A DNA stretch of 20,822 bases from Lachnospiraceae bacterium. GTDB lineage: Bacteria; Bacillota; Clostridia; Lachnospirales; Lachnospiraceae. A model generated the notes under the pieces. It was not told the DNA's origin. It worked only from the letters and a program-made list of their open reading frames with translations, and did no database searches. The stretch spans positions 1-20,822 of the forward strand of contig JAILOA010000086.1 in NCBI GenBank assembly GCA_024691065.1, given 5' to 3'. Below are positions 9,701 to 16,117 of the stretch, in pieces; position 1 is the first letter of the stretch; every line of letters starts with the position of its first letter. A program made the position numbers and the translations under genes.

Positions 9701-11624
9701 ATCTATATCTATGAGCTATAAATTAAATATTACTGAGATAGCTCCGAATAGTATTACAATTACCGATGATAATATTATTGATACCGGCAAGAAAGATTTA
9801 TATTTAGCTTACGATAATACATCAGCCACAAATGAGTATACTGTTTCGGCTCAGGTTGATCCTATGGATGTAAGTATTGATCCTACCTGGTCAGTTGACA
9901 GTACATCATTTGTACTTGGAGAATCAACATATGATCGTGAAACAGGTATAACAAGTATTAAAATTACTGCCTCAGGTTATGCTTCCGGAAAGCTTTCGGT
10001 AAGTTATAACGGTACCACAATGGATGTAGTTACACTTCATACCGTATCCAAGGCTAAGTCGATATCCTATACTATAGATTCTACCAACAGTGAAGCTCAA
10101 TCCATAACAATGGCTAGAGGTTGGAAGGATAAGGTTGTTTGCGAAATTGAAACAGTTGATTCCGAGGCAGCGGCTCAGGATGCTATCCAGTATTCAACCA
10201 GCGATGAATCAGTGGTTACAATCAATGCTGAAACCGGTGAAATAGTTGCTGTCGGTGAAGGAGAAGCCACAATCACAATTAAGTCAATAACCGGTTCTAT
10301 TGTTAAGAATATCAGTATTAAGGTTGAGACAGATTATACAGCAGAGGCTACAAGCGTTGTTATTGATGAAGATAATACACAATCATATGTAATTGTCGGA
10401 GGTACTATTGATTTAGTAGGTTCAGTATTGCCTAAGACTGTTTCTCAAAATCTCACTTGGGAATCTTCAGATGTTACAATAGCTACAATTACAGGAAATA
10501 AACTTACAGGTGTTAAGGCAGGTTCTGTTACTGTTACAGCATCATCCGGCGATAAGAAGGATACAATGACCATAAAAGTAGTAAATAAGGTGCCGGTCAT
10601 GAGACTTCTTTCAAATCAGGTTTATGTAGCAAAGGATGGAACTACAACACTTTCATTTACAAATTCAGAAAAAGCTACAGAAGGTATATTTGTTGAAAGT
10701 ACCGATTTCGGAGAAGAATTTGAAGTTAAGGTTGCCGATGAATCTGTTGTTAAGGGTGAAATTTCCGGTAAGGCAATTAAGTTTACCGGACTTAAGCAAG
10801 GAACTACTCAGGTAACCGTAACAGGTAAGGATAGCGGAGAGACTCTTACATTTAATCTCTCATGCTATACACCGCTTACAAAGCTTACACTCTCAGGTGC
10901 ACAGGAAATTGCACAGGGAGGAACAGCTACATTAACAGTTACAAAGGAAGCTTCCGATTCATTAGAGCCTGTTACCTGGAAAACTTCTGATGAAAAAACA
11001 GCTACAGTAGATTCAAACGGTGTAGTTACTGCAGTCAAAGCAGGAAAAGTAACCATTACTGTTTCAGCAGCTTATACAAAGAGTGTTTCGGCTACTTATG
11101 AAATAGTTATAACTAATCCTGCAACAAAGGTAATAATTAAGACTAAGTCAGCAAATAACAGGAAGATATATCTTAAGAAGGGAGATTCAACAAGTATTAA
11201 AGCTCTTGTTTCTCCTGAGGACACAACAGATACAGTTACATACAAGTCAACAAAAGCTAAGGTTGCTGCAGTTGATGATAGTGGTAATATTACTACGAAG
11301 AGAGTTGGAAGGGCTGTAATTAAAGTAATTACAAGCTCAGGAAAGACAGCATCTGTTAATGTATTTGTAGTAAAGAGAGCTAAGAAAGCAAAGAAAGTAA
11401 TTGTATCAAAACCAAGAGCAATTCAGGTCGGTAAGACTACTAAATTAACTGTAAAGGTTAAGGCGGCAAATGCTACCGGAAACCTTACATATACAAGTTC
11501 TGATTCAAGTAAGCTTACAGTTGATGAATATGGATATGTAACAGGTGTTGCAAAGGGCAAGGTTAAAGTTACTGTAGCAACAAGTACCGGAAGAAAAGGC
11601 GTTAGAGTAATTAACGTTAAATAA
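6738..11624 (+). CDS. BspA-like leucine-rich repeat surface protein with Big_2 domains
   Basis: The 1628-residue product starts at GTG, chosen because AAGGGAGG lies 7 bases upstream and the protein then begins with a signal peptide (MYLKKVVKKAACYVLSAALV..., cleavage near SMA). Residues about 125-870 are BspA/TpLRR-type (LRR_5) repeats of about 23 residues, with recurring patterns such as LTKVVIPSTVTEIKDQAFQNC and LKEIGYRAFYLCGSI. A beta-rich stretch follows (about 870-1100). The C-terminal third (about 1105-1628) holds five or six bacterial Ig-like (Big_2) domains, with signatures such as WKTSDEKTATVDSNGVVTAV and GKVTITV. The last domain is rich in Lys. No LPXTG, SLH or transmembrane anchor is visible, so it is either released or held by the basic Ig domains. 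Such proteins in gut bacteria usually mediate adhesion or polymer binding. The ligand is unknown. Confidence 0.88.
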   Translation: MYLKKVVKKAACYVLSAALVLTSFSAGSFVNTKTSMAYVTGDFDDASELTATQVPDATLLRVLRVLTNYYAENKTAPEAGKVLTDSEFDDYDKAVTVKKAATFVGDIDLAPYTVATSGSSKNYDPIKDISGIGFMRRATSVNLSNINITSISAGEFFMCEELTKVVIPSTVTEIKDQAFQNCSSLVSLTYSDKTYDDENVIDLTRITSIGKDAFNSCSALNYVYLDNITSLVIKDTAFFGCSSLSYIDLTMIQKADNLGVGAFGECSSLEEAVLYDSLDYIPEGLFASAGANLKDSYFTVNIPKTISKIGANAFYNSSIADVDFSGMTALTIVDDGAFGGTLIQEADFSECSSLKSIGYGSFANTLLLESVKLPSSLISIGGAAFQYSFIKSINIPAGVEAINDETFAFTYLLDDITFDSGSKCSKICVGAFRGSGIDNTDFLLSLAYLKEIDAVAFANSGVEAVNLPASVASMGAACFAHCKSLNALDMSKTRLMEIPESCFSGESEVIDKNSGKQGYPDDNNDVNPTIETIYLPETLKEIGYRAFYLCGSIKTATYGDKDETAGLFECPNGLTKIGEEAFSKSGLINVKLSDTVAEMGKRVMAESKSLNQVELSTGLEKIPDYGFYECDNLKYVEMKYGLKEIGSYAFQADFRYVQKYNGTVGEFPATLEIIGDYAFNKDYSLLDEGFSDFYDPDDTSKVYERDEVNAERLVFPTTLKKIGTFAFSECTPQREKYDEVEDEGLYILTTDETKGYKNVLPGDIPIRDAGLRRIDFSYAKNLETIGASAFSKNSLVSVDLSQTILSAASRDTFADNYYLETAVLPSTVQTVEDLTFNQTCSLKRVTVPASATLKENFIYAYFDTGNTPTISLSTPNEPEIIQIDRDVEISVGVIDLSHISGAVSFTIIDNETKQEYKLSSNGETSDGTKATLYEGNEECPVSLAVTSSNGYKVKITGKKAGDYTLNITAAFLFDYLNVSAGKIAFINQSISMSYKLNITEIAPNSITITDDNIIDTGKKDLYLAYDNTSATNEYTVSAQVDPMDVSIDPTWSVDSTSFVLGESTYDRETGITSIKITASGYASGKLSVSYNGTTMDVVTLHTVSKAKSISYTIDSTNSEAQSITMARGWKDKVVCEIETVDSEAAAQDAIQYSTSDESVVTINAETGEIVAVGEGEATITIKSITGSIVKNISIKVETDYTAEATSVVIDEDNTQSYVIVGGTIDLVGSVLPKTVSQNLTWESSDVTIATITGNKLTGVKAGSVTVTASSGDKKDTMTIKVVNKVPVMRLLSNQVYVAKDGTTTLSFTNSEKATEGIFVESTDFGEEFEVKVADESVVKGEISGKAIKFTGLKQGTTQVTVTGKDSGETLTFNLSCYTPLTKLTLSGAQEIAQGGTATLTVTKEASDSLEPVTWKTSDEKTATVDSNGVVTAVKAGKVTITVSAAYTKSVSATYEIVITNPATKVIIKTKSANNRKIYLKKGDSTSIKALVSPEDTTDTVTYKSTKAKVAAVDDSGNITTKRVGRAVIKVITSSGKTASVNVFVVKRAKKAKKVIVSKPRAIQVGKTTKLTVKVKAANATGNLTYTSSDSSKLTVDEYGYVTGVAKGKVKVTVATSTGRKGVRVINVK

Positions 11625-11658
11625 TTATTAATTAACTAAGAGTTTCATATGTATTTGA

Positions 11659-11769
11659 ATGGGATTTTAAGAAATTAGCTTTGAGAGGGATGCAAGTTAA
11701 TTCATATATGATGAATTTTGCATTGTAAAAAGATAAACTTTTCGAGGCAAAGCAATATTAAAATCCCAT
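11659..11769 (+). promoter_or_regulatory. Nested, structured leader upstream of the aldolase
   Basis: A 12-bp outer stem (ATGGGATTTTAA at 11659-11670 with TTAAAATCCCAT at 11758-11769) encloses GCTTTG (11678-11683) pairing with CAAAGC (11748-11753). That stem encloses two hairpins. One is ATGCAA-GTT-AATTCAT (11690-11705) with ATGAATTTTGCAT (11711-11723). The other is AAAAG (11728-11732) with CTTTT (11738-11742). The arrangement resembles a multi-branched riboswitch or leader RNA. It ends 36 bases before the GGAGG ribosome site, and no anti-ribosome-site pairing was found. It does not match any riboswitch consensus I recall. Promoter position unknown. Confidence 0.5.
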
Positions 11770-11817
11770 GATATACATTGAATAATAACAATTTCACAAT
11801 TATATGGAGGATTAATT

Positions 11818-12681
11818 ATGTTAGTTTCAGCAAAGGAAATGCTTGAAAAGGCAGAAGCAGGACATTATGCAGTAGGTCAGTTTAATATCAATAACCTTGA
11901 GTGGACAAAGTAAATTCTTACAACTGCTCAAGAGCTTCAATCCCCTGTTATTCTTGGTGTATCTGAGGGTGCAGGAAAGTATATGTGTGGATATAAAACT
12001 GTAGTTGGCATGGTTAAAGGTATGATTGAGGAACTTAATATTACAGTTCCTGTAGCTCTTCACTTAGACCATGGTACATATGATGGAGCTGTAGCTTGTA
12101 TTAAGGCCGGCTTCTCATCAGTTATGTTTGATGGTTCTTCACTTCCGCTTGAAGAGAATATTGAAAAGACAAAGATTCTTGTAGATGCATGTAATGTACT
12201 TGGAATCTCTCTTGAAGCTGAAGTTGGTTCAATCGGTGGAGAAGAAGATGGTGTTATCGGACAGGGTGAATGTGCAGATCCTCAGGAGTGTAAGATGGTT
12301 AACGATCTAGGTGTAACAATGCTTGCAGCAGGTATCGGTAATATTCATGGTGCTTATCCTGAGAACTGGGCAGGTTTAAGCTTTGAAACACTTGAAGGTA
12401 TTCGTGCCGTAACAGGTCATACACCACTTGTACTTCACGGTGGTACAGGTATTCCTGCAGAGCAGGTTAAGAAGGCTATCTCAATGGGTGTTGCTAAGGT
12501 TAATGTAAATACTGAGTGTCAGTGGGCATTCCAGAAAGCTACCCGTGAATACATCGAAGCAGGAAAAGACTTAGAGGGTAAGGGATTTGACCCACGTAAG
12601 CTTCTCGCTCCCGGTGCTGCTGCTATTAAGGAAACTGTTAAGGAGAAGATGGAACTCTTCGGATCAGTTGGAAAAGCTTGA
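11818..12681 (+). pseudogene. fba: Class II fructose-bisphosphate aldolase with in-frame stop at codon 32
   Basis: GGAGG at 11806-11810 precedes ATG 11818, which begins the family's standard N-terminus MLVSAKEMLEKAEAGHYAVG, then FNINNLEWTK, then TAA at 11911-11913. The same frame continues to 12681 (287 codons in all, the usual class IIB length) with no other lesion. Visible are HLDHG (residues 82-86; catalytic Asp84, zinc His85), EAEVGSIGGEED, GNIHGAYP (zinc His177), LHGGTG (zinc His207) and VNVNTE. The family normally has Ala at residue 32, so GCA to TAA would need two adjacent changes. Restart is possible at ATG 11983, with AGGA at 11973-11976 upstream, but the product would lack strand 1 and the substrate-contacting Asn and Ser of the N-terminus. 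The enzyme splits fructose 1,6-bisphosphate in glycolysis. It is either a recently broken copy, a strain variant or a base-call error. Confidence 0.85.
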
Positions 12682-12706
12682 TTATAGCATTTCGAAATTT
12701 AGACAG

Positions 12707-12816
12707 ATGGCAGATATATTAATTTGCCATAGTCATTAAAGATACATAATTAATTAAGACAAATAATTATGTGGGAAGATCCGCAGCGTTTATACACTGC
12801 GGATTTTCCTTTAATT
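12707..12816 (+). terminator. Three consecutive stem-loops ending in the aldolase terminator
   Basis: The last stem is the intrinsic terminator: GGAAGATCCGCAG (12774-12786) pairs with CTGCGGATTTTCC (12797-12809), 13 bp with one G-U pair and a 10-base loop, followed by TTTAATT. Two smaller stems come before it: ATGGCA with TGCCAT (12707-12730) and CATAATTA with TAATTATG (12745-12771). Confidence 0.8.
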
Positions 12817-12858
12817 ATATAATGTGTAGAAAAATTAAAGAATGAGAGGGGTTTAATT

Positions 12859-13293
12859 ATGTTAAAAGGAATACCTGCAATATTATCACCGGAATTGTTA
12901 AAGGTGCTTTGTGAAATGGGTCATAGCGACAGATTGGTTATATCAGATGGAAACTTTCCGGCCGAATCTATGGGTAAAGATGCAATTGTAATCAGAATGG
13001 ATGGTCATAGTGCTACAGATGTACTGGATGCCATTCTTCAGGTTTTTCCGCTGGATACATATGTTGAGAAGCCTGTTAATCTTATGGAGGTTATGCCGGG
13101 CGACAATGTAGAGACACCTATCTGGGATGAGTATAAGGAAATTATTTCCAAATATGATGACAGAGGGGCGGACGCAGTAGGAAACATAGAAAGATTTGCA
13201 TTTTATGAGGAAGCTAAAAAAGTATATGCAATCGTAGCAACCGGAGAAAAAGCACTTTATGCAAATGTAATGCTTCAGAAGGGCGTAATTTAA
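12859..13293 (+). CDS. fucU: L-fucose mutarotase (FucU/RbsD family)
   Basis: The 144-residue protein closely follows the FucU pattern: MLKGIPAILSPELLKVLCEMGHSDRLVISDGNFPAESMG at the start, with His22 and Asp30 at conserved active-site positions, then RFAFYE (112-117) and ATGEKALYANVMLQKGVI at the end. E. coli FucU has 140 residues and the same ends. The enzyme interconverts the alpha and beta anomers of L-fucose or a related sugar in the cytoplasm. GAGAGGGG (12844-12851) is the ribosome site, and the aldolase terminator lies upstream, so it is separately transcribed. No other fucose gene (isomerase, kinase, aldolase) is in the window, so its pathway partner is not visible. RbsD-like ribose pyranase activity is a less likely alternative. 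Its last 24 codons are repeated immediately downstream. Confidence 0.9.
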   Translation: MLKGIPAILSPELLKVLCEMGHSDRLVISDGNFPAESMGKDAIVIRMDGHSATDVLDAILQVFPLDTYVEKPVNLMEVMPGDNVETPIWDEYKEIISKYDDRGADAVGNIERFAFYEEAKKVYAIVATGEKALYANVMLQKGVI

Positions 13294-13369
13294 AAGAGTT
13301 TATGCAATCACAGCAACCGGAGAAAAAGCGCTTTATGCAAATGTAATGCTTCAGAAGGGCGTAATCTAA
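13221..13369 (+). repeat. Tandem duplication of the 3' end of fucU
   Basis: Bases 13221-13293 (the last 23 codons plus stop, and a few flanking bases) recur at 13297-13369 with a period of 76 bp and only about five mismatches. The second copy still reads VYAITATGEKALYANV...KGVI then TAA, and three of the five changes are silent. It is out of frame with fucU and has no start codon or ribosome site, so it is a tail fragment rather than a gene. Confidence 0.92.
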
Positions 13370-13379
13370 TGGTGTTTAC

Positions 13380-13402
13380 GAGCCGGAAGCGAGGCGGACT
13401 AA
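13380..13402 (+). repeat. 23-base intergenic motif, copy 1
   Basis: GAGCCGGAAGC...GCGGACTAA shares 18 of 23 bases with 14817-14839. It stands in the gap before the DUF1700-like gene, 71 bases from its start. Its role is unknown. Confidence 0.45.
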
Positions 13403-13472
13403 AATATTCCGTTCTACTTAGAAAAAAGATATCATTAAAATTATAAGAGGTTTAATTACAGAGAGGATTCGT

Positions 13473-14006
13473 ATGACAAAAAGAGAATTTTTGGATGGAT
13501 TAACTGTTGCATTGTCCGGTAGAATCCCGGAGGATGAAATTAGGAAGCAAGTAGATTATTATAATGGCTATTTTGAATCAGCAGGCAAGACAGAAGCTGA
13601 GGTGGCTGAAGAGCTTGGCGAGCCGTCTATTATCGCCAGGACTGTTATAACCGGCTACGAAAATAACAAGGGAGCTATGGCTGATATTTATCAAAGAGAG
13701 GCCCGGGACGAGTATTCCAACAGACAAAAAAGCAAGGATAGAGCTTATGAGAGCTTCACAGGAGAGCCGGCCGGTGATGAGCCAAAAGGTGGTATAAAAT
13801 CAATTCTGTTTCGCTTTTTCTTTGACAGACAATCTCTTAAGGTTTATGAAAAGGTTATTGCCGTTATTATTGTAGTTGTTGCAATAGCTGTTATATTAAG
13901 CATAGTTGCCGTAATTCTGGATTTTACATTTTCGGTATTGTTGCCTATAATTTTGGTATTACTTATCGTGGGCGTAATAATGTCCTTTATCAGCCGGAAT
14001 TTCTGA
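13473..14006 (+). CDS. DUF1700-like membrane protein (HAAS-type N-terminus)
   Basis: The 177-residue protein starts at an ATG with GAGAGG at 13461-13466. Residues 1-65 match the DUF1700/HAAS pattern: MTKREFLDGLTVALSG, then EIRKQVDYYNGYFESAGKTE, then VAEELGEPSIIARTVI. A charged linker follows (about 66-120). Two closely spaced hydrophobic segments, rich in Ile and Val, run from about 125 to 172 and should cross the membrane twice. Members of this family often sit beside a PadR-type repressor and are thought to be membrane signalling or sensor proteins; no PadR gene is present here. It lies between fucU and mrnC on the same strand with long gaps. The stop codon is the first base set of a threefold downstream repeat (14001-14180), and a +1 shift there would extend the protein by about 20 residues. 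Confidence 0.72.
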   Translation: MTKREFLDGLTVALSGRIPEDEIRKQVDYYNGYFESAGKTEAEVAEELGEPSIIARTVITGYENNKGAMADIYQREARDEYSNRQKSKDRAYESFTGEPAGDEPKGGIKSILFRFFFDRQSLKVYEKVIAVIIVVVAIAVILSIVAVILDFTFSVLLPIILVLLIVGVIMSFISRNF

Positions 14007-14180
14007 CGGTGCAGTTGAATTAATATCCAATGAGGATTTCGGTAAAACAATTAATACTCAATAAGAAATTCTGATGATACAATTAATTTGAGATCAGGTT
14101 TTTCGGAAAAGTGATTAATAAGCAATAAAAAATTCTGATGATGCAATTAATTTGAGATAAGGATTTCCGGTAAAATTATA
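14001..14180 (+). repeat. Three tandem copies starting at the DUF1700-gene stop codon
   Basis: Copies begin at 14001, about 14069 and about 14133 (periods 68 and 64), each starting TTCTGA and containing AATTAAT, a CGG(T)AAAA core and, in the first two, CAATAA near the end. Copy 1 includes the TGA stop of the upstream gene. Read in the +1 frame, copy 1 encodes SDGAVELISNEDFGKTINTQ and stop, and copies 2 and 3 give related SDDTINLR and SDDAINLR, so the unit looks like decayed coding sequence. Confidence 0.75.
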
Positions 14181-14216
14181 TGGAAGTATTTGTAAACAAC
14201 GGGAGATGAAAATTAA

Positions 14217-14702
14217 GTGGATAATACGGATTCTTTAAAGGCAGAAGACATTAATGAAATGCCGGATATGCCTTTGGATTTTTTGAGCAAATTAAAGGAA
14301 AATTTTAATATTAAAGGTCAAAAGCCTGATGCCTATTCAGCCTTGACACTGGCTTATATAGGGGATGCATTTTATGATTTGGTTATCAGAACGCTTGTCA
14401 TAGCCGAGAAAAACAGAAAGGTAAATGATTTGCATAAAACCACCAGCTCGATTGTAAATGCTAAAAGTCAGGCTGAACTGGTGACCATAATAATGAATTC
14501 TCTTACCGAAAAGGAAAGAGACATTTATCATAGAGGAAGAAATGCCAAATCGCCTACAATGGCTAAAAATGCTACCGTTCATGATTACAGAATCGCAACG
14601 GGATTTGAAGCGTTAATCGGTTATTTATATATGAATAATGAGGAAGATAGGGCAATTGAATTGATAAATAAGGGCCTAAAGAAAATGGGCTATTTCACTT
14701 AA
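14217..14702 (+). CDS. mrnC: Mini-ribonuclease III
   Basis: The 161-residue protein is a stand-alone RNase III catalytic domain with no double-stranded RNA-binding domain, the hallmark of Mini-III. The signature LAYIGDAFYDLVIR (about residues 43-56) carries the first catalytic acidic residues. HDYRIATGFEALIGYLY (about 122-138) carries the second cluster. The enzyme trims 23S rRNA precursors in Firmicutes. The GTG start is chosen because GGGAG at 14201-14205 precedes it and the in-frame stretch is otherwise without an earlier start; the spacer of 11 is somewhat long. An ATG at 14253 is an alternative. In Clostridia this gene usually lies between cysS and rlmB. Here rlmB follows after 190 bases, but cysS is absent upstream. 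Confidence 0.9.
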   Translation: MDNTDSLKAEDINEMPDMPLDFLSKLKENFNIKGQKPDAYSALTLAYIGDAFYDLVIRTLVIAEKNRKVNDLHKTTSSIVNAKSQAELVTIIMNSLTEKERDIYHRGRNAKSPTMAKNATVHDYRIATGFEALIGYLYMNNEEDRAIELINKGLKKMGYFT

Positions 14703-14816
14703 GACATATATTATGTAAAATTGTTTTAATGCAGTAAGAGAAATTCTCCATCTCTAAGCCGTAAAGGTGTAGGGGGAATACAGGGAGGTTTCAATGTACG
14801 AAGAGCCCTGCATTAT

Positions 14817-14839
14817 GAGCAAGTAGCAAAGCGGACTAA
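14817..14839 (+). repeat. 23-base intergenic motif, copy 2
   Basis: GAGCAAGTAGC...GCGGACTAA is the second copy of the 13380-13402 motif. It lies 54 bases before the rlmB start, inside a 190-base gap that otherwise holds only a small CAGGG/CCCTG inverted repeat (14781-14810). Confidence 0.45.
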
Positions 14840-14892
14840 GGGATAACATTGACTGCAAGTTCGGAAAATATATCAAAATTAAGAGGTTATAT

Positions 14893-15858
14893 ATGAGTGA
14901 TAAAAGTAGAGATACTAAGTCGAATAATAAAAACAGAAAAAAAGTAGGAAGTTCTTATAAGGCAAAAAAAGAATTAAAAAAAGCCGGTAATTTAAAGGAT
15001 AAAATAATAGTTAGAAGTAATAAATATAATCAAAATGGAGATGATCAAAATCGGGATGATTTCAAAACAGATAAATCAACTCGTGATTATAATCAAAGAG
15101 AGAATTCGAAAGATTCTCCTTACAAAGAAAATTATATTGAGGGAAGGAATGCCTGTTTGGAAGCTTTTCGTTCAGGAAAGACAATAGATAAACTCTATGT
15201 TCTCGAGGGAGCGGGAGAGGGCAGTGTTCAAACGATTATCAAGGAAGCAAAGAAAGCTGATACTATCATAAATTTTGTAAAAAAGGAAAGGCTTGATTTG
15301 ATTTCACAAACAGGTAAGCACCAGGGCGTAATCGCCGTAGCTGCAGCATATACCTATGCTGAAATTGAAGATATATTTGAGAATGCAAATAAAAAGAACG
15401 AGGATCCGTTTATAATACTTCTTGATCATATAGAGGACCCGCACAATCTCGGTTCCATAATAAGGACCGCAAATCTGGCCGGAGCGCACGGCGTTATAAT
15501 ACCTAAAAGACATGCCGTAGGGCTTACTCCGGTGGTTTCTAAAGCCTCGGCGGGTGCAATTAACTATACTCCGGTTGTAAAGGTTACAAATCTTTCCAGA
15601 ACGATAGAGGAGTTAAAGGAAAGAGGAGTATGGTTTGTATGTGCTGATATGCTTGGAGAGACAATGTATGATTTAAATCTTACCGGTCCTATAGGACTAG
15701 TTATGGGAGCGGAAGGAAGCGGCGTTAGCAGGCTCGTAAGAGAGAAATGCGATATGACCGCAAAGATTCCTATGAAGGGTGATATAGAGTCATTAAATGT
15801 ATCCGTAGCCTGTGGTGTTATGGCATTTGAAATCGTAAAACAAAGAATGAGTAAGTAA
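14893..15858 (+). CDS. rlmB: TrmH-family 23S rRNA 2'-O-methyltransferase (RlmB type)
   Basis: The 321-residue protein starts at an ATG with AAGAGG at 14881-14886. Residues about 1-83 are a Lys/Asn/Asp-rich, probably disordered extension. From YIEGRNACLEAFRSG (about 86) comes the substrate-binding domain. The SPOUT methyltransferase domain follows, with motif 1 LDHIEDPHNLGSIIRTA (about 176-192; Asn and catalytic Arg), motif 2 VMGAEGSGVSRLV (about 271) and motif 3 SLNVSVACGVMAFEI (about 299-313), which form the AdoMet-binding knot. The family methylates the ribose of a 23S rRNA guanosine (G2251 in E. coli). Its place after mrnC fits the common Clostridial rRNA-maturation cluster. The exact target base cannot be told from sequence alone. 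Confidence 0.9.
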   Translation: MSDKSRDTKSNNKNRKKVGSSYKAKKELKKAGNLKDKIIVRSNKYNQNGDDQNRDDFKTDKSTRDYNQRENSKDSPYKENYIEGRNACLEAFRSGKTIDKLYVLEGAGEGSVQTIIKEAKKADTIINFVKKERLDLISQTGKHQGVIAVAAAYTYAEIEDIFENANKKNEDPFIILLDHIEDPHNLGSIIRTANLAGAHGVIIPKRHAVGLTPVVSKASAGAINYTPVVKVTNLSRTIEELKERGVWFVCADMLGETMYDLNLTGPIGLVMGAEGSGVSRLVREKCDMTAKIPMKGDIESLNVSVACGVMAFEIVKQRMSK

Positions 15859-16117
15859 ACAGTATGATAAATAATTCAAAATCAGGGATTTTAATGGATT
15901 ATAGAAAAGCTGATATTCCTGTTCTTGAATAAATGTAAAAGGTAATTAAATAATTGTTAAACAATTAAATTTATAATAAAAAAGGAGAGCACGAATGCTC
16001 TCCTTTTGATTTTAAACCATCTCACGCTTGAGAAGGTAATAGTCTTAAATAAAAGATTATAATCAGGTAAACCACAAATTAAACCCGATACCTGAAAATA
16101 TAATACAATAATCAGCC
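15859..16117. other. Convergent spacer
   Basis: These 259 bases lie between converging rlmB and the SPFH gene. They hold the bidirectional terminator (15980-16007). On the SPFH side, CAGGTA and TACCTG (about 16066-16097) form a small inverted repeat. No gene was found. Confidence 0.6.
15980..16007. terminator. Bidirectional intrinsic terminator
   Basis: AAAAGGAGAGCA pairs perfectly with TGCTCTCCTTTT (12 bp) around a CGAA tetraloop. The flanks are A-rich on the left and T-rich on the right (GATTTT), so it can end transcription of rlmB on the plus strand and of the SPFH gene on the minus strand. Confidence 0.9.

Noticed and set aside
11659..11769. Cyclic-di-GMP riboswitch, suggested by GGCAAAGC
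   Set aside because: The surrounding consensus helices and the partner receptor sequence of that class are missing.
11911..11913. Recoding of the aldolase stop (selenocysteine or pyrrolysine)
   Set aside because: TAA is not used for either, no recoding element is visible, and the family has a plain Ala there.
13844..14050. Minus-strand frame opposite the DUF1700 membrane segments
   Set aside because: Thr/Ile-rich shadow of a hydrophobic coding stretch, with no ribosome site.
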